A DNA stretch of 64,000 nucleotides from Pseudomonas sp. (GCF_030698175.1 NZ_JAUYNT010000021.1:62001-126000); one strand, 5' to 3'; positions 36,178-45,629 are shown, counted from the first letter of the stretch. Numbers and translations: made by a program. Notes: a model not told the origin generated them from the letters alone.

Positions 36178-38001
36178 ATGGACGTGCGCACTTATTTACT
36201 GCTGGCAACCTTGCTGCTGAGCACTGAGACCTGGGCTGCTGAGGCGTTCCGGGTGGAGCACCGGCGTTCCAGCCACAGCGACTGGAATACCGGCACCGAT
36301 TACATCCAGATCGAAACACAGCTGGAATATGACGGTGAGTTGATCGACGCCGCTAACTTGGCCGAGTTGATCGAGCCCGATCCCGAGCAGCGCCGGGGCC
36401 TGCAACTGTTCGATGCCGCGACCCTCGACGCACAAAACGCCTTGACCCTGTTTAGTCGCGGCAGCGGCGAAGACTATGAACTGGCCCACCTGTCGATGCA
36501 GGGCAACCAGCTGCAGGCTAAGGTGCTGCTAAAAGGCCTACCCAACAGCTGGTTCACCGATGCCCGCCGGCCCGGTTGGATTTCCCTGGCGGGTGAGAAG
36601 CAGCTGTATATGATCCAACGCCAACCGTTGCGCATCGTCGACGTTGGCATCGGCGCGCTGCTCGATGTGCAAGGCGAAACCGCGTTGCTGGCCGATACCC
36701 CCTGGGGCGCCGATGCCGAGCGCAATCCGGCCCCGCGCGTGCGCGCCGTAGACCTCAGCAGCGGCAAGCAGCTGAGTGAACTGCGCTTAGACGCGGGCTG
36801 CTTTGTGCTGCCCGAGTTTGAGTTCAGCCACCCGCAGGTGTACGACAAAATGGGCGCCTCGACTAACCAGCGCCTGGGTTTTGTCGATGGCCCGGCGTGG
36901 TTTGCGCGCAACTTGCAACTGCTGCCCGGCAGCGAGCTACAACTGCGCGCCGAGCAGCAACTGCCAAAGCCCGACCCCAAGCGCTGGGGCATTAGCCTGC
37001 GACAGATCGATCTCGGCCAGCAGCCGCGCAGCTTCGAGAGTCTCGGCTGGGCCAGCAGCCCGAGCGAGGAGAGCGTCGACGACAACATCGACATCACCGC
37101 CAAGGACTGCAGCGGCATTAACCCCAATCCCTACCAGCATCCCAATGCCGAGCCGTATCCGAGCGAAACCCTGCTCGCCGATGACCTCTGCCTCAGCGAT
37201 CAGCACCACGAGGTGGCCGCCAGTGAGCGGGCCAAACGCTGCTTGCTGCCGGTCAAGCAACGTAGTTTGGCCAAGGGCAGCAACTGGGAGCTGCACGAGC
37301 TGCGCTACGACTACCGGCCCGGTGGCGCAGAGGTAAAGCCCCAGGTGCAAGCGCAACTGCTCTACCAGCTGAGTAAAGATGGTCAGCGTTATCGCTATCT
37401 AGAGGATGCTTCCGGCGGCGGTGAAGAGCGCGCCATCCGCGAGGTAAGCGTAATTGGCAGCAACGATGTGCTGCTGAAAACCCGTGGCAGCGGCCCTTAC
37501 GACCTCTGGCGCACCCACAGCGATGCCAACGGCCAATTGCAGTTGGACAACCTGCTCGAGAGCGAGCCCTACCCCGCCAGCCCCTTCGACCCGAGCCTGG
37601 CGGGCTGGGTGTATTTGCGCAGTTACGGCTTACTCATTCGCCAGCAACCCTTTGCGGCCATCTCGGCGGGCAATCAGTTGCTGGATATTCGCCACGGCTG
37701 GTTCTACCGACTCTACGTCGATGACGAGCAGGGCAATTTGCACCTGATCGCCACCCCACTGAACAACCCCCAGCAAGCCTTTGCCGACGCCCCGACGCTC
37801 AGCATCAATAGCCGCTGCATGCGCACGCGCGACAGTAATTGGGAGTTCACCGTGCCGCCGGTCAACGCCACGCTGGCCGAGTCCGCCCGGTGGTTGCAGC
37901 GTAACTTCAGCCTCAGCGACGACCCGCAAGTGCCGCCCAAACTGCGCGCCGACAACCAATTGCAACTGCAAGCGAGCTGCGATCCGAGTGCCGTGAAGTA
38001 G
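36178..38001 (+). CDS. Exported protein of unknown function, 607 residues
   Basis: I do not recognise this protein. It has a signal peptide (TYLLLATLLLSTETWA, cleavage near residue 20) and no other membrane segment, so it should be periplasmic or outer-membrane associated. It is acidic and beta-rich in appearance, with a few cysteines (near 208, 309, 337, 353, 546 and 601) that could form disulphides. The start could be ATG 36178 (AAGGAC directly before) or GTG 36184, which has better spacing. It follows the RTX gene and the uvrD remnant, and may belong to the same acquired block. Confidence 0.75.
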   Translation: MDVRTYLLLATLLLSTETWAAEAFRVEHRRSSHSDWNTGTDYIQIETQLEYDGELIDAANLAELIEPDPEQRRGLQLFDAATLDAQNALTLFSRGSGEDYELAHLSMQGNQLQAKVLLKGLPNSWFTDARRPGWISLAGEKQLYMIQRQPLRIVDVGIGALLDVQGETALLADTPWGADAERNPAPRVRAVDLSSGKQLSELRLDAGCFVLPEFEFSHPQVYDKMGASTNQRLGFVDGPAWFARNLQLLPGSELQLRAEQQLPKPDPKRWGISLRQIDLGQQPRSFESLGWASSPSEESVDDNIDITAKDCSGINPNPYQHPNAEPYPSETLLADDLCLSDQHHEVAASERAKRCLLPVKQRSLAKGSNWELHELRYDYRPGGAEVKPQVQAQLLYQLSKDGQRYRYLEDASGGGEERAIREVSVIGSNDVLLKTRGSGPYDLWRTHSDANGQLQLDNLLESEPYPASPFDPSLAGWVYLRSYGLLIRQQPFAAISAGNQLLDIRHGWFYRLYVDDEQGNLHLIATPLNNPQQAFADAPTLSINSRCMRTRDSNWEFTVPPVNATLAESARWLQRNFSLSDDPQVPPKLRADNQLQLQASCDPSAVK

Positions 38002-38057
38002 CCGCCTACGCACTATCGGCCGACACCATCCACCCTCATCCTGAACGCGCTGGATGA

Positions 38058-38078
38058 GGGCAGAAATAATTTCTGCCC
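38058..38078 (+). terminator. Palindromic hairpin after the exported-protein gene
   Basis: GGGCAGAAAT, one A, then ATTTCTGCCC form a perfect 21-base palindrome 57 bases after the stop, extended by GGATGAGG upstream. It lacks a T tract but is well placed as the end of this transcript before the DUF3034 gene. Confidence 0.5.
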
Positions 38079-38169
38079 TTCGTGCATCCGCATTGGCGTT
38101 TGTTACGTATCTGAATGGCTGATGAGCGAGTTGCTGACGACCAGCACTCGAATTTAGCCTGGAGGATTC

Positions 38170-39120
38170 ATGCAAAACGCAAACAGGCCAACCACAAGAA
38201 ACCTATCACTACCCCTCGCCACCACGGCCTTGAGCCTGCTCTTGGCCAGCAATATGGCGTTTGCCGAGACCAGCCGCAGCAGCAAACTGCTGCTGACCGG
38301 CGGCGTGTCGCAAATCGAAGGCGCGGCCGGCGGGGGCTTAACCCCATGGGCAGTTATCGGCGGCTACGGCACTGGCGAGGAAATCGGCGCCAGCCTGCAT
38401 TACTCCTATGCCGACGCCCAAGACTTTGCCTTGAGCAGCAAAGGTCTGACCGTAGGTTTATATGACCGGGTGGAACTGTCACTCGCCGAGCAGCGGTTCA
38501 ATGTCAGTGAATTGAACGGCGCCTTGGGCGGCTTGTTGGGCACCAGCGATATCAAGCAAACCATCGTCGGCGCCAAAGTGCGCCTGGCTGGCGAAGCGGT
38601 GCTGGATCAAGACACCTGGATGCCGCAAATCGCCGCCGGTATGCAATACAAAAATAACCAAGAAGAAAAACTGGTTAAGTTTCTCGGTGCCAAAGATGAC
38701 AGCGGCATTGATTACTATGTGTCGGCCACTAAATTATTTATCGGCCAAAGCTTATTGGTTAACGGCACCCTGCGTATGACCAAAGCCAACCAACTGGGCA
38801 TCCTCGGTTTTGGCAGCGAAGACAACAACAGTTACAAGCCGCAACTCGAACTGTCGACTGCTTATTTATTGTCACGCAACTTAACCGTTGGCGCCGAATA
38901 CCGCATGAAGCCCGACAACTTAGACAAAAGTAACTTACCCAACGGCACCCTAGCCGAAGACGACTGGTGGGACTTATTTGTCGCTTACGCGCCGACCAAA
39001 AACGTCTCGGTAACCGCCGCCTACGTTAACTTAGGCAATATCGTTGATGGCAATAAGCTCGGTTTGCGCGGCTTCGCCGATCAACAAGCGACCTATCTCT
39101 CCGTGCAACTTGGTTTCTAA
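38170..39120 (+). CDS. DUF3034 family outer-membrane-like protein
   Basis: This 316-residue exported protein has a long signal peptide (cleaved near residue 32, SNMAFA) and then the DUF3034 hallmark GGVSQIEGAAGGGLTPWAVIGGYGTGEEIGASLHYSYADAQDFALSSKGLTVGLYDRVELSLAEQRFN. It ends in an aromatic residue (SVQLGF), as beta-barrel proteins do. Alternating hydrophobic strands suggest a barrel. The function is unknown. It lies 37 bases before a truncated globin gene; the same pairing is seen in other proteobacteria. GGAGG precedes the start at good spacing. Confidence 0.88.
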   Translation: MQNANRPTTRNLSLPLATTALSLLLASNMAFAETSRSSKLLLTGGVSQIEGAAGGGLTPWAVIGGYGTGEEIGASLHYSYADAQDFALSSKGLTVGLYDRVELSLAEQRFNVSELNGALGGLLGTSDIKQTIVGAKVRLAGEAVLDQDTWMPQIAAGMQYKNNQEEKLVKFLGAKDDSGIDYYVSATKLFIGQSLLVNGTLRMTKANQLGILGFGSEDNNSYKPQLELSTAYLLSRNLTVGAEYRMKPDNLDKSNLPNGTLAEDDWWDLFVAYAPTKNVSVTAAYVNLGNIVDGNKLGLRGFADQQATYLSVQLGF

Positions 39121-39157
39121 TTACCAAGCAGCGACTAACAGTTAAAGGAATATTACC

Positions 39158-39649
39158 ATGCGTTCACTTTTTACCCAGCTGGCGGCCACTCAGCAACAGT
39201 TCTGCACTTTGATCTTAACGGCGCTGCTCAGCCTTATCAGCGTTCAGGCGCACGCCGAGCAAACGACCTTCGAGAAGTTTGGCAGCAAGCCCGGCTTAGT
39301 GCTGATTGTCGATGACATGATGCTCAACTTAATTGCCGCGCCACTGACCAAGCCGTTTTTCGATAATCCGAAAAAAGACTTTATTAAATTTATGTTGGTT
39401 GAACAGTTTTGCGACCTGCTCGACGGTGGCTGCAAGTATTCAGGCCGCGACATGAAGACCACCCATGCCAACTTTAAAATTGGTCGCGCCGAATTTAACT
39501 CGCTGGTTGAGTCACTACAAATTGCTATGGATAAGCATGCTGTGCCCTTTACTGCGCAAAATCAGTTACTGGCAAAGTTAGCGCCGATGTATCGCGACGT
39601 TGAAGCCGGTAACGGGCCAGCACCTGCATCCGGCACCAACGCTAAGTAA
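39158..39649 (+). CDS. Exported group 1 truncated haemoglobin
   Basis: The 163-residue protein carries an N-terminal signal or anchor (about residues 14-33, QAHA) followed by a truncated globin fold: FEKFGSKPGLVLIVDDMMLNLIAAPLTKPFFDNPKKDFIKFMLVEQFCDLLDGGCKYSGRDMKTTHANFKIGRAEFN. H103 in TTHANFKI is the expected proximal haem ligand. Most truncated globins are cytoplasmic, so an exported one is unusual; it may handle NO, O2 or peroxide in the periplasm. It is probably co-transcribed with the DUF3034 gene. AAAGGA precedes the ATG. Confidence 0.88.
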   Translation: MRSLFTQLAATQQQFCTLILTALLSLISVQAHAEQTTFEKFGSKPGLVLIVDDMMLNLIAAPLTKPFFDNPKKDFIKFMLVEQFCDLLDGGCKYSGRDMKTTHANFKIGRAEFNSLVESLQIAMDKHAVPFTAQNQLLAKLAPMYRDVEAGNGPAPASGTNAK

Positions 39650-39751
39650 CGCCGATGCGGACAACGGTTAATCGCCATCAGCCATTGTCCGCGCCCTGGC
39701 TATACTACCGACCTGTTAGGGCTTAACAGCCATACGCCTGAGCCAACACCA

Positions 39752-40306
39752 ATGAATGATGACGTCCTGCGCCGGCAACACCTCAGCAGCTTGCTGACGG
39801 CGATTGCGCAACAAGATCGACAAGCTTTTGACGCGCTCTATCGACTGACCTCGGCAAAACTCTTTGGCATTTGCGCGCGCATGCTCAGCCAGCGCAGTGA
39901 CGCCGAAGATGCACTGCAAGAGGCCTATGTTACGGTCTGGCGCAAAGCTGATTTATTTGACGCGAAAATCGCCAGCCCGATTACCTGGCTGGCCATGATT
40001 GCGCGCAATAAGTGTATTGATCGCCTACGCACCGGCGGCGTTGAACGTAACCAAGCGTCGCTTGAGTTAGCCGACTCGCTGCTCGCCCACGAGCCCGTCG
40101 ATCCCCTTGAGGTGGACAGCGACCGGCGCCGGCTCGATCAATGCCTGTCGACGCTTGCGGATAATCATCAAGGTTTAATCCGTACGGCCTTCCTCGATGG
40201 TTGCACCTATGACGAACTGGCAAACCGTAAAGGTGTGCCGCTGGGAACCATGAAAAGCTGGATTCGCCGGGGCCTGTTGCGCCTCAAGGCTTGTTTAGAA
40301 CAATGA
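39752..40306 (+). CDS. ECF-type RNA polymerase sigma factor
   Basis: This 184-residue sigma-70 family factor has region 2 (DRQAFDALYRLTSAKLFGICARMLSQRSDAEDALQEAYVTVWRKADLFD) and region 4 (LADNHQGLIRTAFLDGCTYDELANRKGVPLGTMKSWIRRGLLRLKACL). It resembles SigK-type ECF factors, which work with membrane anti-sigma factors. Its stop overlaps the start of the anti-sigma gene by the ATGA motif. Likely targets are its own operon, the fasciclin gene and perhaps the globin/DUF3034 genes, which is inference. Confidence 0.92.
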   Translation: MNDDVLRRQHLSSLLTAIAQQDRQAFDALYRLTSAKLFGICARMLSQRSDAEDALQEAYVTVWRKADLFDAKIASPITWLAMIARNKCIDRLRTGGVERNQASLELADSLLAHEPVDPLEVDSDRRRLDQCLSTLADNHQGLIRTAFLDGCTYDELANRKGVPLGTMKSWIRRGLLRLKACLEQ

Positions 40307-41028
40307 ACACCACCGACCCCGTTAACCCGCAAGAACTTGACCTGCGCATAGCCGAGTATGTGTTGGGCGTGCTGGATGCAAAAGAGCGCGCCGAGGTGGC
40401 CGACTTAATTGCCAGCCACCCGCGCTACGCCGCGCAACTGAGTGCCTGGCAACAACGACTCGGCCCCTTAACTGACGAATACGACTCGCTCGAGGCGCCG
40501 AGCTTTATCTGGTCGCGCATCACTCACGCCCTGCAGTGGTCGCCAGCGAGCGCGCAGCCCCGCCCGACAACAGCAAGCAGCCGTTTCTGGAGCAGCTTGG
40601 CGGTTTGGCGTGGGCTAACAGCCGGTGCCCTGGCAGCCAGCCTGATCTTGGCGGGCGTGTTAATCGTGCAACCCAAGCCCGCCAGCTATAGCGCCCCGCT
40701 GACGGCAGCCTTGCAGCTCGAGAATGGCGCGGCCGTGTACACCGCCACTGTCGATGCTCAGCGCCAACGCATCGTGATCATTCCGGCCGCCGCCCTGCAA
40801 CTCGATGGCCGGGTTGCCGAATTGTGGTTTATCAGCCCCGGCGCCGCGCCGCGCTCACTGGGGTTACTGCATGCGGACCTACCAATGAGCGTGGCTATCC
40901 CCGACGACTTACAACAACTGGTGAGCGCAAATACTGTGTTTGCCATCTCACTCGAGCCGGCTGGTGGCTCACCGACCCAGCAACCGACCGGCCCAGTAGT
41001 GGCTAAAGGGAATATTTTTAGCCTCTGA
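40303..41028 (+). CDS. RskA-like membrane anti-sigma factor
   Basis: The 241-residue protein starts at ATG 40303, inside the sigma gene's stop codon (ATGA), which gives coupled translation. The N-terminal 90 residues (DLRIAEYVLGVLDAKERAEVADLIASHPRYAAQLSAWQQRLGPL) are an anti-sigma domain lacking the HxxxCxxC zinc motif. One membrane helix follows at about 108-128 (GLTAGALAASLILAGVLIV). The periplasmic C-terminal half (VAELWFISPGAAPRSLGLL) is the RskA domain. It should sequester the ECF factor until a periplasmic signal releases it. Confidence 0.9.
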   Translation: MNTTDPVNPQELDLRIAEYVLGVLDAKERAEVADLIASHPRYAAQLSAWQQRLGPLTDEYDSLEAPSFIWSRITHALQWSPASAQPRPTTASSRFWSSLAVWRGLTAGALAASLILAGVLIVQPKPASYSAPLTAALQLENGAAVYTATVDAQRQRIVIIPAAALQLDGRVAELWFISPGAAPRSLGLLHADLPMSVAIPDDLQQLVSANTVFAISLEPAGGSPTQQPTGPVVAKGNIFSL

Positions 41029-41104
41029 TGCATCTTTTCCTGAAGCCACTCCGTAGCTCTAGTACCCCACTGCTTGGGGCCCACTTAAATTACGGAGTTA
41101 GACC

Positions 41105-41662
41105 ATGAAATTGGTTCGCCACGCGCTGGTTACTGCTGGTTTTTCCTTGGCCATCGGCGCTGCATTGCCCGCCTTCGCCGTCGATTCGGTACTGGTTGGC
41201 GGTGCGCCCATGTACCCAAACAAGACGATTGTTGAAAACGCGGTTAACTCCAAGGATCACACCACCTTGGTCGCCGCTGTTAAGGCCGCCAGCTTGGTCG
41301 ACACCCTCAACAGCAAGGGTCCTTTCACTGTTTTCGCGCCAACCAATGCCGCCTTCGCCGCGCTGCCAGCCGGCACCGTTGAGAGTTTGGTAAAGCCTGA
41401 GAACAAAGCCGCCCTCAGCAATATTCTGACCTACCACGTGGTTGCCGGTACGCACACCGCCAAAGACCTGATGGCGGCGGCCAATAAAACCGCTGGCAAA
41501 ACCATGCTGACCACAGTGCAAGGCGAAAACCTCACCGTCAGCTATAACGGCAAACTGCTCAGCCTAACCGACAGCAAAGGCACCAACACGGCGATCACCA
41601 TCGCCGATGTTATGCAGTCAAATGGCGTGATTCATGTCGTCGATAAGGTTTTGATGCCTTAA
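41105..41662 (+). CDS. Exported fasciclin (FAS1) domain protein
   Basis: The 185-residue protein has a signal peptide (to AFA near residue 26) and one FAS1 domain: KTIVENAVNSKDHTTLVAAVKAASLVDTLNSKGPFTVFAPTNAAFAALP, the H-box-like LTYHVVAGTHT, and a C-terminal VIHVVDKVLMP. FAS1 proteins mediate adhesion or bind ligands; bacterial ones often sit next to ECF/anti-sigma pairs, as here. TACGGAGTTAGACC precedes the ATG. Probably a target of the adjacent sigma factor. Confidence 0.93.
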   Translation: MKLVRHALVTAGFSLAIGAALPAFAVDSVLVGGAPMYPNKTIVENAVNSKDHTTLVAAVKAASLVDTLNSKGPFTVFAPTNAAFAALPAGTVESLVKPENKAALSNILTYHVVAGTHTAKDLMAAANKTAGKTMLTTVQGENLTVSYNGKLLSLTDSKGTNTAITIADVMQSNGVIHVVDKVLMP

Positions 41663-41675
41663 ACGCAGCACCTAA

Positions 41676-41706
41676 GGCATCCGCAAAGCTCAGGCTCTGC
41701 GGTGCC
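41676..41706 (+). terminator. Hairpin after the fasciclin gene
   Basis: GGCA-CCGCA and TGCGG-TGCC pair around a 12-base loop, with one unpaired T, 14 bases after the stop codon. No T run follows. The rest of the 281-base gap up to the kinase gene contains a small AGGCTGGCG/CGTCAGCC structure but no gene. Confidence 0.45.
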
Positions 41707-41943
41707 GCCCCCCATAGCTTTAAGCGATGTTTACCTTAATACCTGAACACTAGCTGTGGGCGCCGATACTCGGTTAAACCCATAACGAGTCCATAGCCAG
41801 CGTTACTCCCCGGCTGCCTGCGCCCTTACCAACCCAGCCAGCACCGCCCGGTCATACCTGCTTAACTGCAGGCTAGGCGTCAGCCCGTAAAGGCTGGCGT
41901 TTAAGCCTCGCCGCCCCTCGTGTCACCGGAGCCACCGCACGCT

Positions 41944-44565
41944 ATGCAAGCAATCAGCCGCGCACACGCGCCCTTGCTGGGCAAAATTTTGTTGTTGGCG
42001 TTGGCCTACCTGGTCGCGGGGCGCTTGGCGCTGCTGCTGGCGATTCCACCGGGTTTTGCCAGCGCGATGTTTCCGCCGGTGGGCATCGCCTTGGCCGCCG
42101 TGTTGATCTGGGGTTACCCGCTGCTGATCGGCGTATTGCTTGGTTCGACCCTGCTCAACCTCAGTATCGGCGGGGCGCTGAGCCTGCCCGGCTTACAGGT
42201 GGCCGGCGGCATCGCCCTGGGTACCACGCTGCAATGCTTACTCGCTAACTGGCTGATTCGCCGCTGGGTTGGCTTCCCCAACCCGCTCACCGATGAACGC
42301 AGTATTTTTCTGCTGTTGCTGATTGGCGGCCCCCTGACCTGCATCGTCAGCGCCAGCGGCGGGGTCGGCACCCTGTATGCCAACCAGATCATCAGCGCTG
42401 CCCAAGTGCCCGCCAGTTGGTTGACCTGGTGGGTCGGCGACAGCATCGGCGTGCTGATTGCCACACCGCTGATGTTTATTCTGTTCGCCCAACCGCGCCC
42501 GCTGTGGCGCAGCCGGATCAACAGTGTCGGCCTGCCGCTGCTGATCGGCAGCGCCATCATGGTGCTGCTATTTATTCGCGCCAGTGCCGATGAAGAAGAA
42601 AGTCTGCGTATCCGCTTTCATCAGCAGAGCAAGCTGATGGCGGCGGCCATCAAGACTCGTTTTGAGCTTTACAGTCACTCGGTGCAGTCTATCGAGCGCT
42701 TATTTGCCGCCTCGCAGCTAGTCAACCGCCGAGAGTTCGGCACCTTTGTTGCCAACTTGCCAAGCACCTACCCCGGCGTGCGGGCGCTGGGCTGGAGCCC
42801 GCAGATCAGCCAGGCGCAACGCCCAGCCTATGAGGCGGCGATGATCGCCCAAGGCCATCCGGGGTTTAGCATCAGCCAAAGCAACGCCACCGGTAATCTG
42901 ATCAGCGCCAGCCCGCGGGATGTTTATGCGCCGATCACCTACATAGAGCCGTTGGCCGGTAATAGCCAGGCGCTGGGTTACGACCTGGCCTCCGAACCGA
43001 TCCGCCATGCAGCCATGCAGCGCGCCCGTGACACCGGCGAGGTGAGCATGACCGCGCCCATCAGTTTGGTGGTGGACCCGCAACAAGAACCCGGAGTGCT
43101 GCTATTTTACCCGGTATATCAATACGCTACGTCGCCCAACGAGCTGACCGAACGACACCAATATCTGCAGGGCTATGCCACCGCCATGGTGCGCATCAGT
43201 GACCTGATCAACGCCGCGTTAAGCGGCTACTCGACCCGCGATTTTCAACTGCAACTGGTCGATAACACCGATGCCGCCCCATCCGTTATCTACGGCGCCG
43301 TCGAGGACAATTTACCGGCCTATGCCCGGCCACTGGTTTGGCAGGAGAACTGGCCAGTGGCCGGGCGCAGCCTGCAGTTATCGATTGCGACGAGCAGCGA
43401 TTTCTTGCAGCACAATCAAAGCCGGCAATCCTGGGCGCAATTGGTCGGCGGTTTGCTGCTGTGCAGCTTGCTCGGCGGCTTTTTGCTGAGCATGACCGGG
43501 CGCGCCGACCAGGTGCGCCGGCTGGTTAAGCAGCGCACCCTGGAGCTCAGCGCCATTTTAGAAAACGCCGCCGAGGCGATTCTGATTTTCGACCAGCACG
43601 GCCACATCGAACGCTGCAATCCGGCCGCCAGTAAACTGTTCGGCTACGATGCCGCGCGGATGCTTGCCCAGCCACTCGACACACTACTGCCAGCACTGCA
43701 AGGGCAGGTCGAGACCAGCCTGCAAAACCTGCTCGGTAACGACATTGAGGTGCTGGGCCAGCACGCCGATGGCCAGCAACTGCAACTGGAAATCAGCTTA
43801 AGCAGCTTTGCCTTACCCGGCCGCCAGCTGTACATCTGCCTGCTGCGTGACATCGCCCCACGCAAACAGGTTGAGCAGCTGAAAAACGAATTTATCTCCA
43901 CCGTCAGCCACGAGCTGCGCACCCCGCTGACGTCCATCAAGGGCTCCCTCGGCCTGCTGTCCGCCGGGGTATTCGGCCAACTGCCGGCTCCCGCGCAAGA
44001 GCTGGTAGACATTGCGCAAAGCAACTCCGAGCGTCTGGTCAGCTTGGTTAATGACCTCCTCGACATCGAAAAACTCGAATTTGGCCAACTCAGCATTCAG
44101 CTCACCGACACCGACTTGCGCCCGCTCCTGCAACAGGCGCTAAAGCTTAACCAAGGCTACGCCGAGAGCTTCAAGGTGCAGCTGCGCCTGGATGACAGCG
44201 CCCTGCCGGCGCAACTGACGGTGGCCATCGACAGCCTGCGCTTGCAGCAAGTCCTGAGTAATTTAATCTCCAATGCGGTGAAGTTCTCCAACCCCGGCGG
44301 CCGGGTTGAGATCGGCGCGCGCCTGCTCAATGGCCAGGTCGAGGTGACTGTGCGCGACTATGGATTGGGGATTGCCGAGGAATTTCGCCCACGCATTTTC
44401 CAGCGCTTCGCCCAAGCCGATGGCTCCGACACCCGCCGCCATGGTGGCACCGGCCTGGGCCTGAGCATCTGCAAAGCCCTGATGGCGCGCATGCACGGGC
44501 AGATAGGTTTTCACAGCGTGCCGGGCGAGGGCAGCACCTTTTACTTCAGCCTGCCGTTGGCCTAA
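41944..44565 (+). CDS. MASE1/CHASE/PAS sensor histidine kinase
   Basis: This is an 873-residue membrane kinase if ATG 41944 is used; a GTG at 41920 is an alternative. An N-terminal MASE1 domain of about eight helices (residues 10-200) is followed by a periplasmic CHASE domain (about 230-480; RALGWSPQISQAQRPAYEA, GEVSMTAPISLV) and another helix near 500. A PAS domain covers about 530-640. HisKA has H656 (FISTVSHELRTPL), and the ATPase domain shows NLISNAVKFSNPGG, VRDYGLGI and GGTGLGLSICKALM. There is no receiver domain and no partner regulator gene next to it. The ligand is unknown. Confidence 0.9.
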   Translation: MQAISRAHAPLLGKILLLALAYLVAGRLALLLAIPPGFASAMFPPVGIALAAVLIWGYPLLIGVLLGSTLLNLSIGGALSLPGLQVAGGIALGTTLQCLLANWLIRRWVGFPNPLTDERSIFLLLLIGGPLTCIVSASGGVGTLYANQIISAAQVPASWLTWWVGDSIGVLIATPLMFILFAQPRPLWRSRINSVGLPLLIGSAIMVLLFIRASADEEESLRIRFHQQSKLMAAAIKTRFELYSHSVQSIERLFAASQLVNRREFGTFVANLPSTYPGVRALGWSPQISQAQRPAYEAAMIAQGHPGFSISQSNATGNLISASPRDVYAPITYIEPLAGNSQALGYDLASEPIRHAAMQRARDTGEVSMTAPISLVVDPQQEPGVLLFYPVYQYATSPNELTERHQYLQGYATAMVRISDLINAALSGYSTRDFQLQLVDNTDAAPSVIYGAVEDNLPAYARPLVWQENWPVAGRSLQLSIATSSDFLQHNQSRQSWAQLVGGLLLCSLLGGFLLSMTGRADQVRRLVKQRTLELSAILENAAEAILIFDQHGHIERCNPAASKLFGYDAARMLAQPLDTLLPALQGQVETSLQNLLGNDIEVLGQHADGQQLQLEISLSSFALPGRQLYICLLRDIAPRKQVEQLKNEFISTVSHELRTPLTSIKGSLGLLSAGVFGQLPAPAQELVDIAQSNSERLVSLVNDLLDIEKLEFGQLSIQLTDTDLRPLLQQALKLNQGYAESFKVQLRLDDSALPAQLTVAIDSLRLQQVLSNLISNAVKFSNPGGRVEIGARLLNGQVEVTVRDYGLGIAEEFRPRIFQRFAQADGSDTRRHGGTGLGLSICKALMARMHGQIGFHSVPGEGSTFYFSLPLA

Positions 44566-44717
44566 GGAGTGGGAAGTGGGAAGTGGGCATAGCCCAGCCT
44601 ACGCAAACCCCATCACCAGCAATATCGCTGCAAAAATCCCGAAACACTCTGGCGCTAGCCTCTGTCACACTGGGCGGGCAAACTACGCGCGTGTAATCCA
44701 TTGGTGGAATGACTGCT

Positions 44718-45560
44718 ATGCAACGTTTTATGACCTTTTTCATGGTGCTGTGCCTGGGCCTGACCCTGAGCCTGGACGCCAATGCCCGGCGCATGGGCGG
44801 CGGTAAATCCCTTGGTTCGGCGCCGAGCCATCAAACCAGCCAAGCGGCGCCTAGCAGCACAGCGGCAGCCCCGGCGGCCGGCATGGCAGGCAAAGCCGCA
44901 GCGGCGGGCGGCATGTCGCGCTGGCTCGGGCCTTTAGCCGGCTTGGCGGCGGGCGGTCTGCTGGCCTCGATGTTTATGGGCGGCGGCTTTCAAGGCATGC
45001 AGTTTCTCGACATCCTGATCATCGGCCTGATTGCCTTCCTGGCCTTTCGCTTTATCGCCTCACGCCGCAAGCAACAGGCGCAACCCGCGGCTGCCGGCGG
45101 CGTACCTTATCAGCGCGATATCACGCCACAACCGAGCAACATTTTCGGTGCTTCGACGGCGTCGAGCGCGCTTAAGCCGGTGATCAAAGCGCCGGCCTGG
45201 TTCAACGAAAGCAACTTTATCAAGGTTGGTCGTGAGCACTTTCTCAATCTGCAACAGCATTGGGATGCCAACGAAATGGACAAGCTGGCCGAGTTCACCA
45301 CCCCGCAACTGCTGGCGTTTTTGCAGCAAGAGCGCGCGTCCCTGGGTGATGGCTTCCAGTCGACCTACATCGATGACCTCGATGTACAGCTCGATGGCCT
45401 CGATGACCTGGCCGACAAGACCGTCGCCACCCTGACCTTCAGCGGCATCGAGAAAACCTCGCGCTTCGATCAGGGTGAAGCCTTCAGTGAAAGCTGGCGC
45501 ATGGAACGCTTGCAGGGCGACAACCAGCCTTGGCTGATTGCCGGTATGCGCCAGAACTAA
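44718..45560 (+). CDS. Tim44-domain membrane protein
   Basis: The 280-residue protein starts at ATG 44718, nine bases after GGTGGA; another ATG lies three codons earlier. A signal-like N-terminus (FMTFFMVLCLGLTLSLDANA) is followed by an Ala/Gly/Ser-rich region, two hydrophobic segments (about 73-93, 97-113), and a C-terminal Tim44-like domain (residues 150-280: FNESNFIKVGREHFLNLQQHWDANEMDKLAEFTTPQLLAFLQQE to SESWRMERLQGDNQPWLIAGMRQN). Bacterial Tim44-like proteins (TimA) are envelope proteins of uncertain role. The gene ends at a strong terminator. Confidence 0.88.
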   Translation: MQRFMTFFMVLCLGLTLSLDANARRMGGGKSLGSAPSHQTSQAAPSSTAAAPAAGMAGKAAAAGGMSRWLGPLAGLAAGGLLASMFMGGGFQGMQFLDILIIGLIAFLAFRFIASRRKQQAQPAAAGGVPYQRDITPQPSNIFGASTASSALKPVIKAPAWFNESNFIKVGREHFLNLQQHWDANEMDKLAEFTTPQLLAFLQQERASLGDGFQSTYIDDLDVQLDGLDDLADKTVATLTFSGIEKTSRFDQGEAFSESWRMERLQGDNQPWLIAGMRQN

Positions 45561-45580
45561 AGGCTTGCGGCAGTACAACA

Positions 45581-45606
45581 AACCCGGGCATGCCCGGGTT
45601 TTGTTT
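45581..45606 (+). terminator. Rho-independent terminator after the Tim44 gene
   Basis: AACCCGGGCATGCCCGGGTTTTGTTT forms an 8-base-pair GC-rich stem (with the flanking AA/TT adding two pairs) followed by a T-rich run. It starts 21 bases after the stop codon. It is the clearest intrinsic terminator in the window. Confidence 0.9.
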
Positions 45607-45629
45607 GCCTACTGATTATGGGTTGAACC

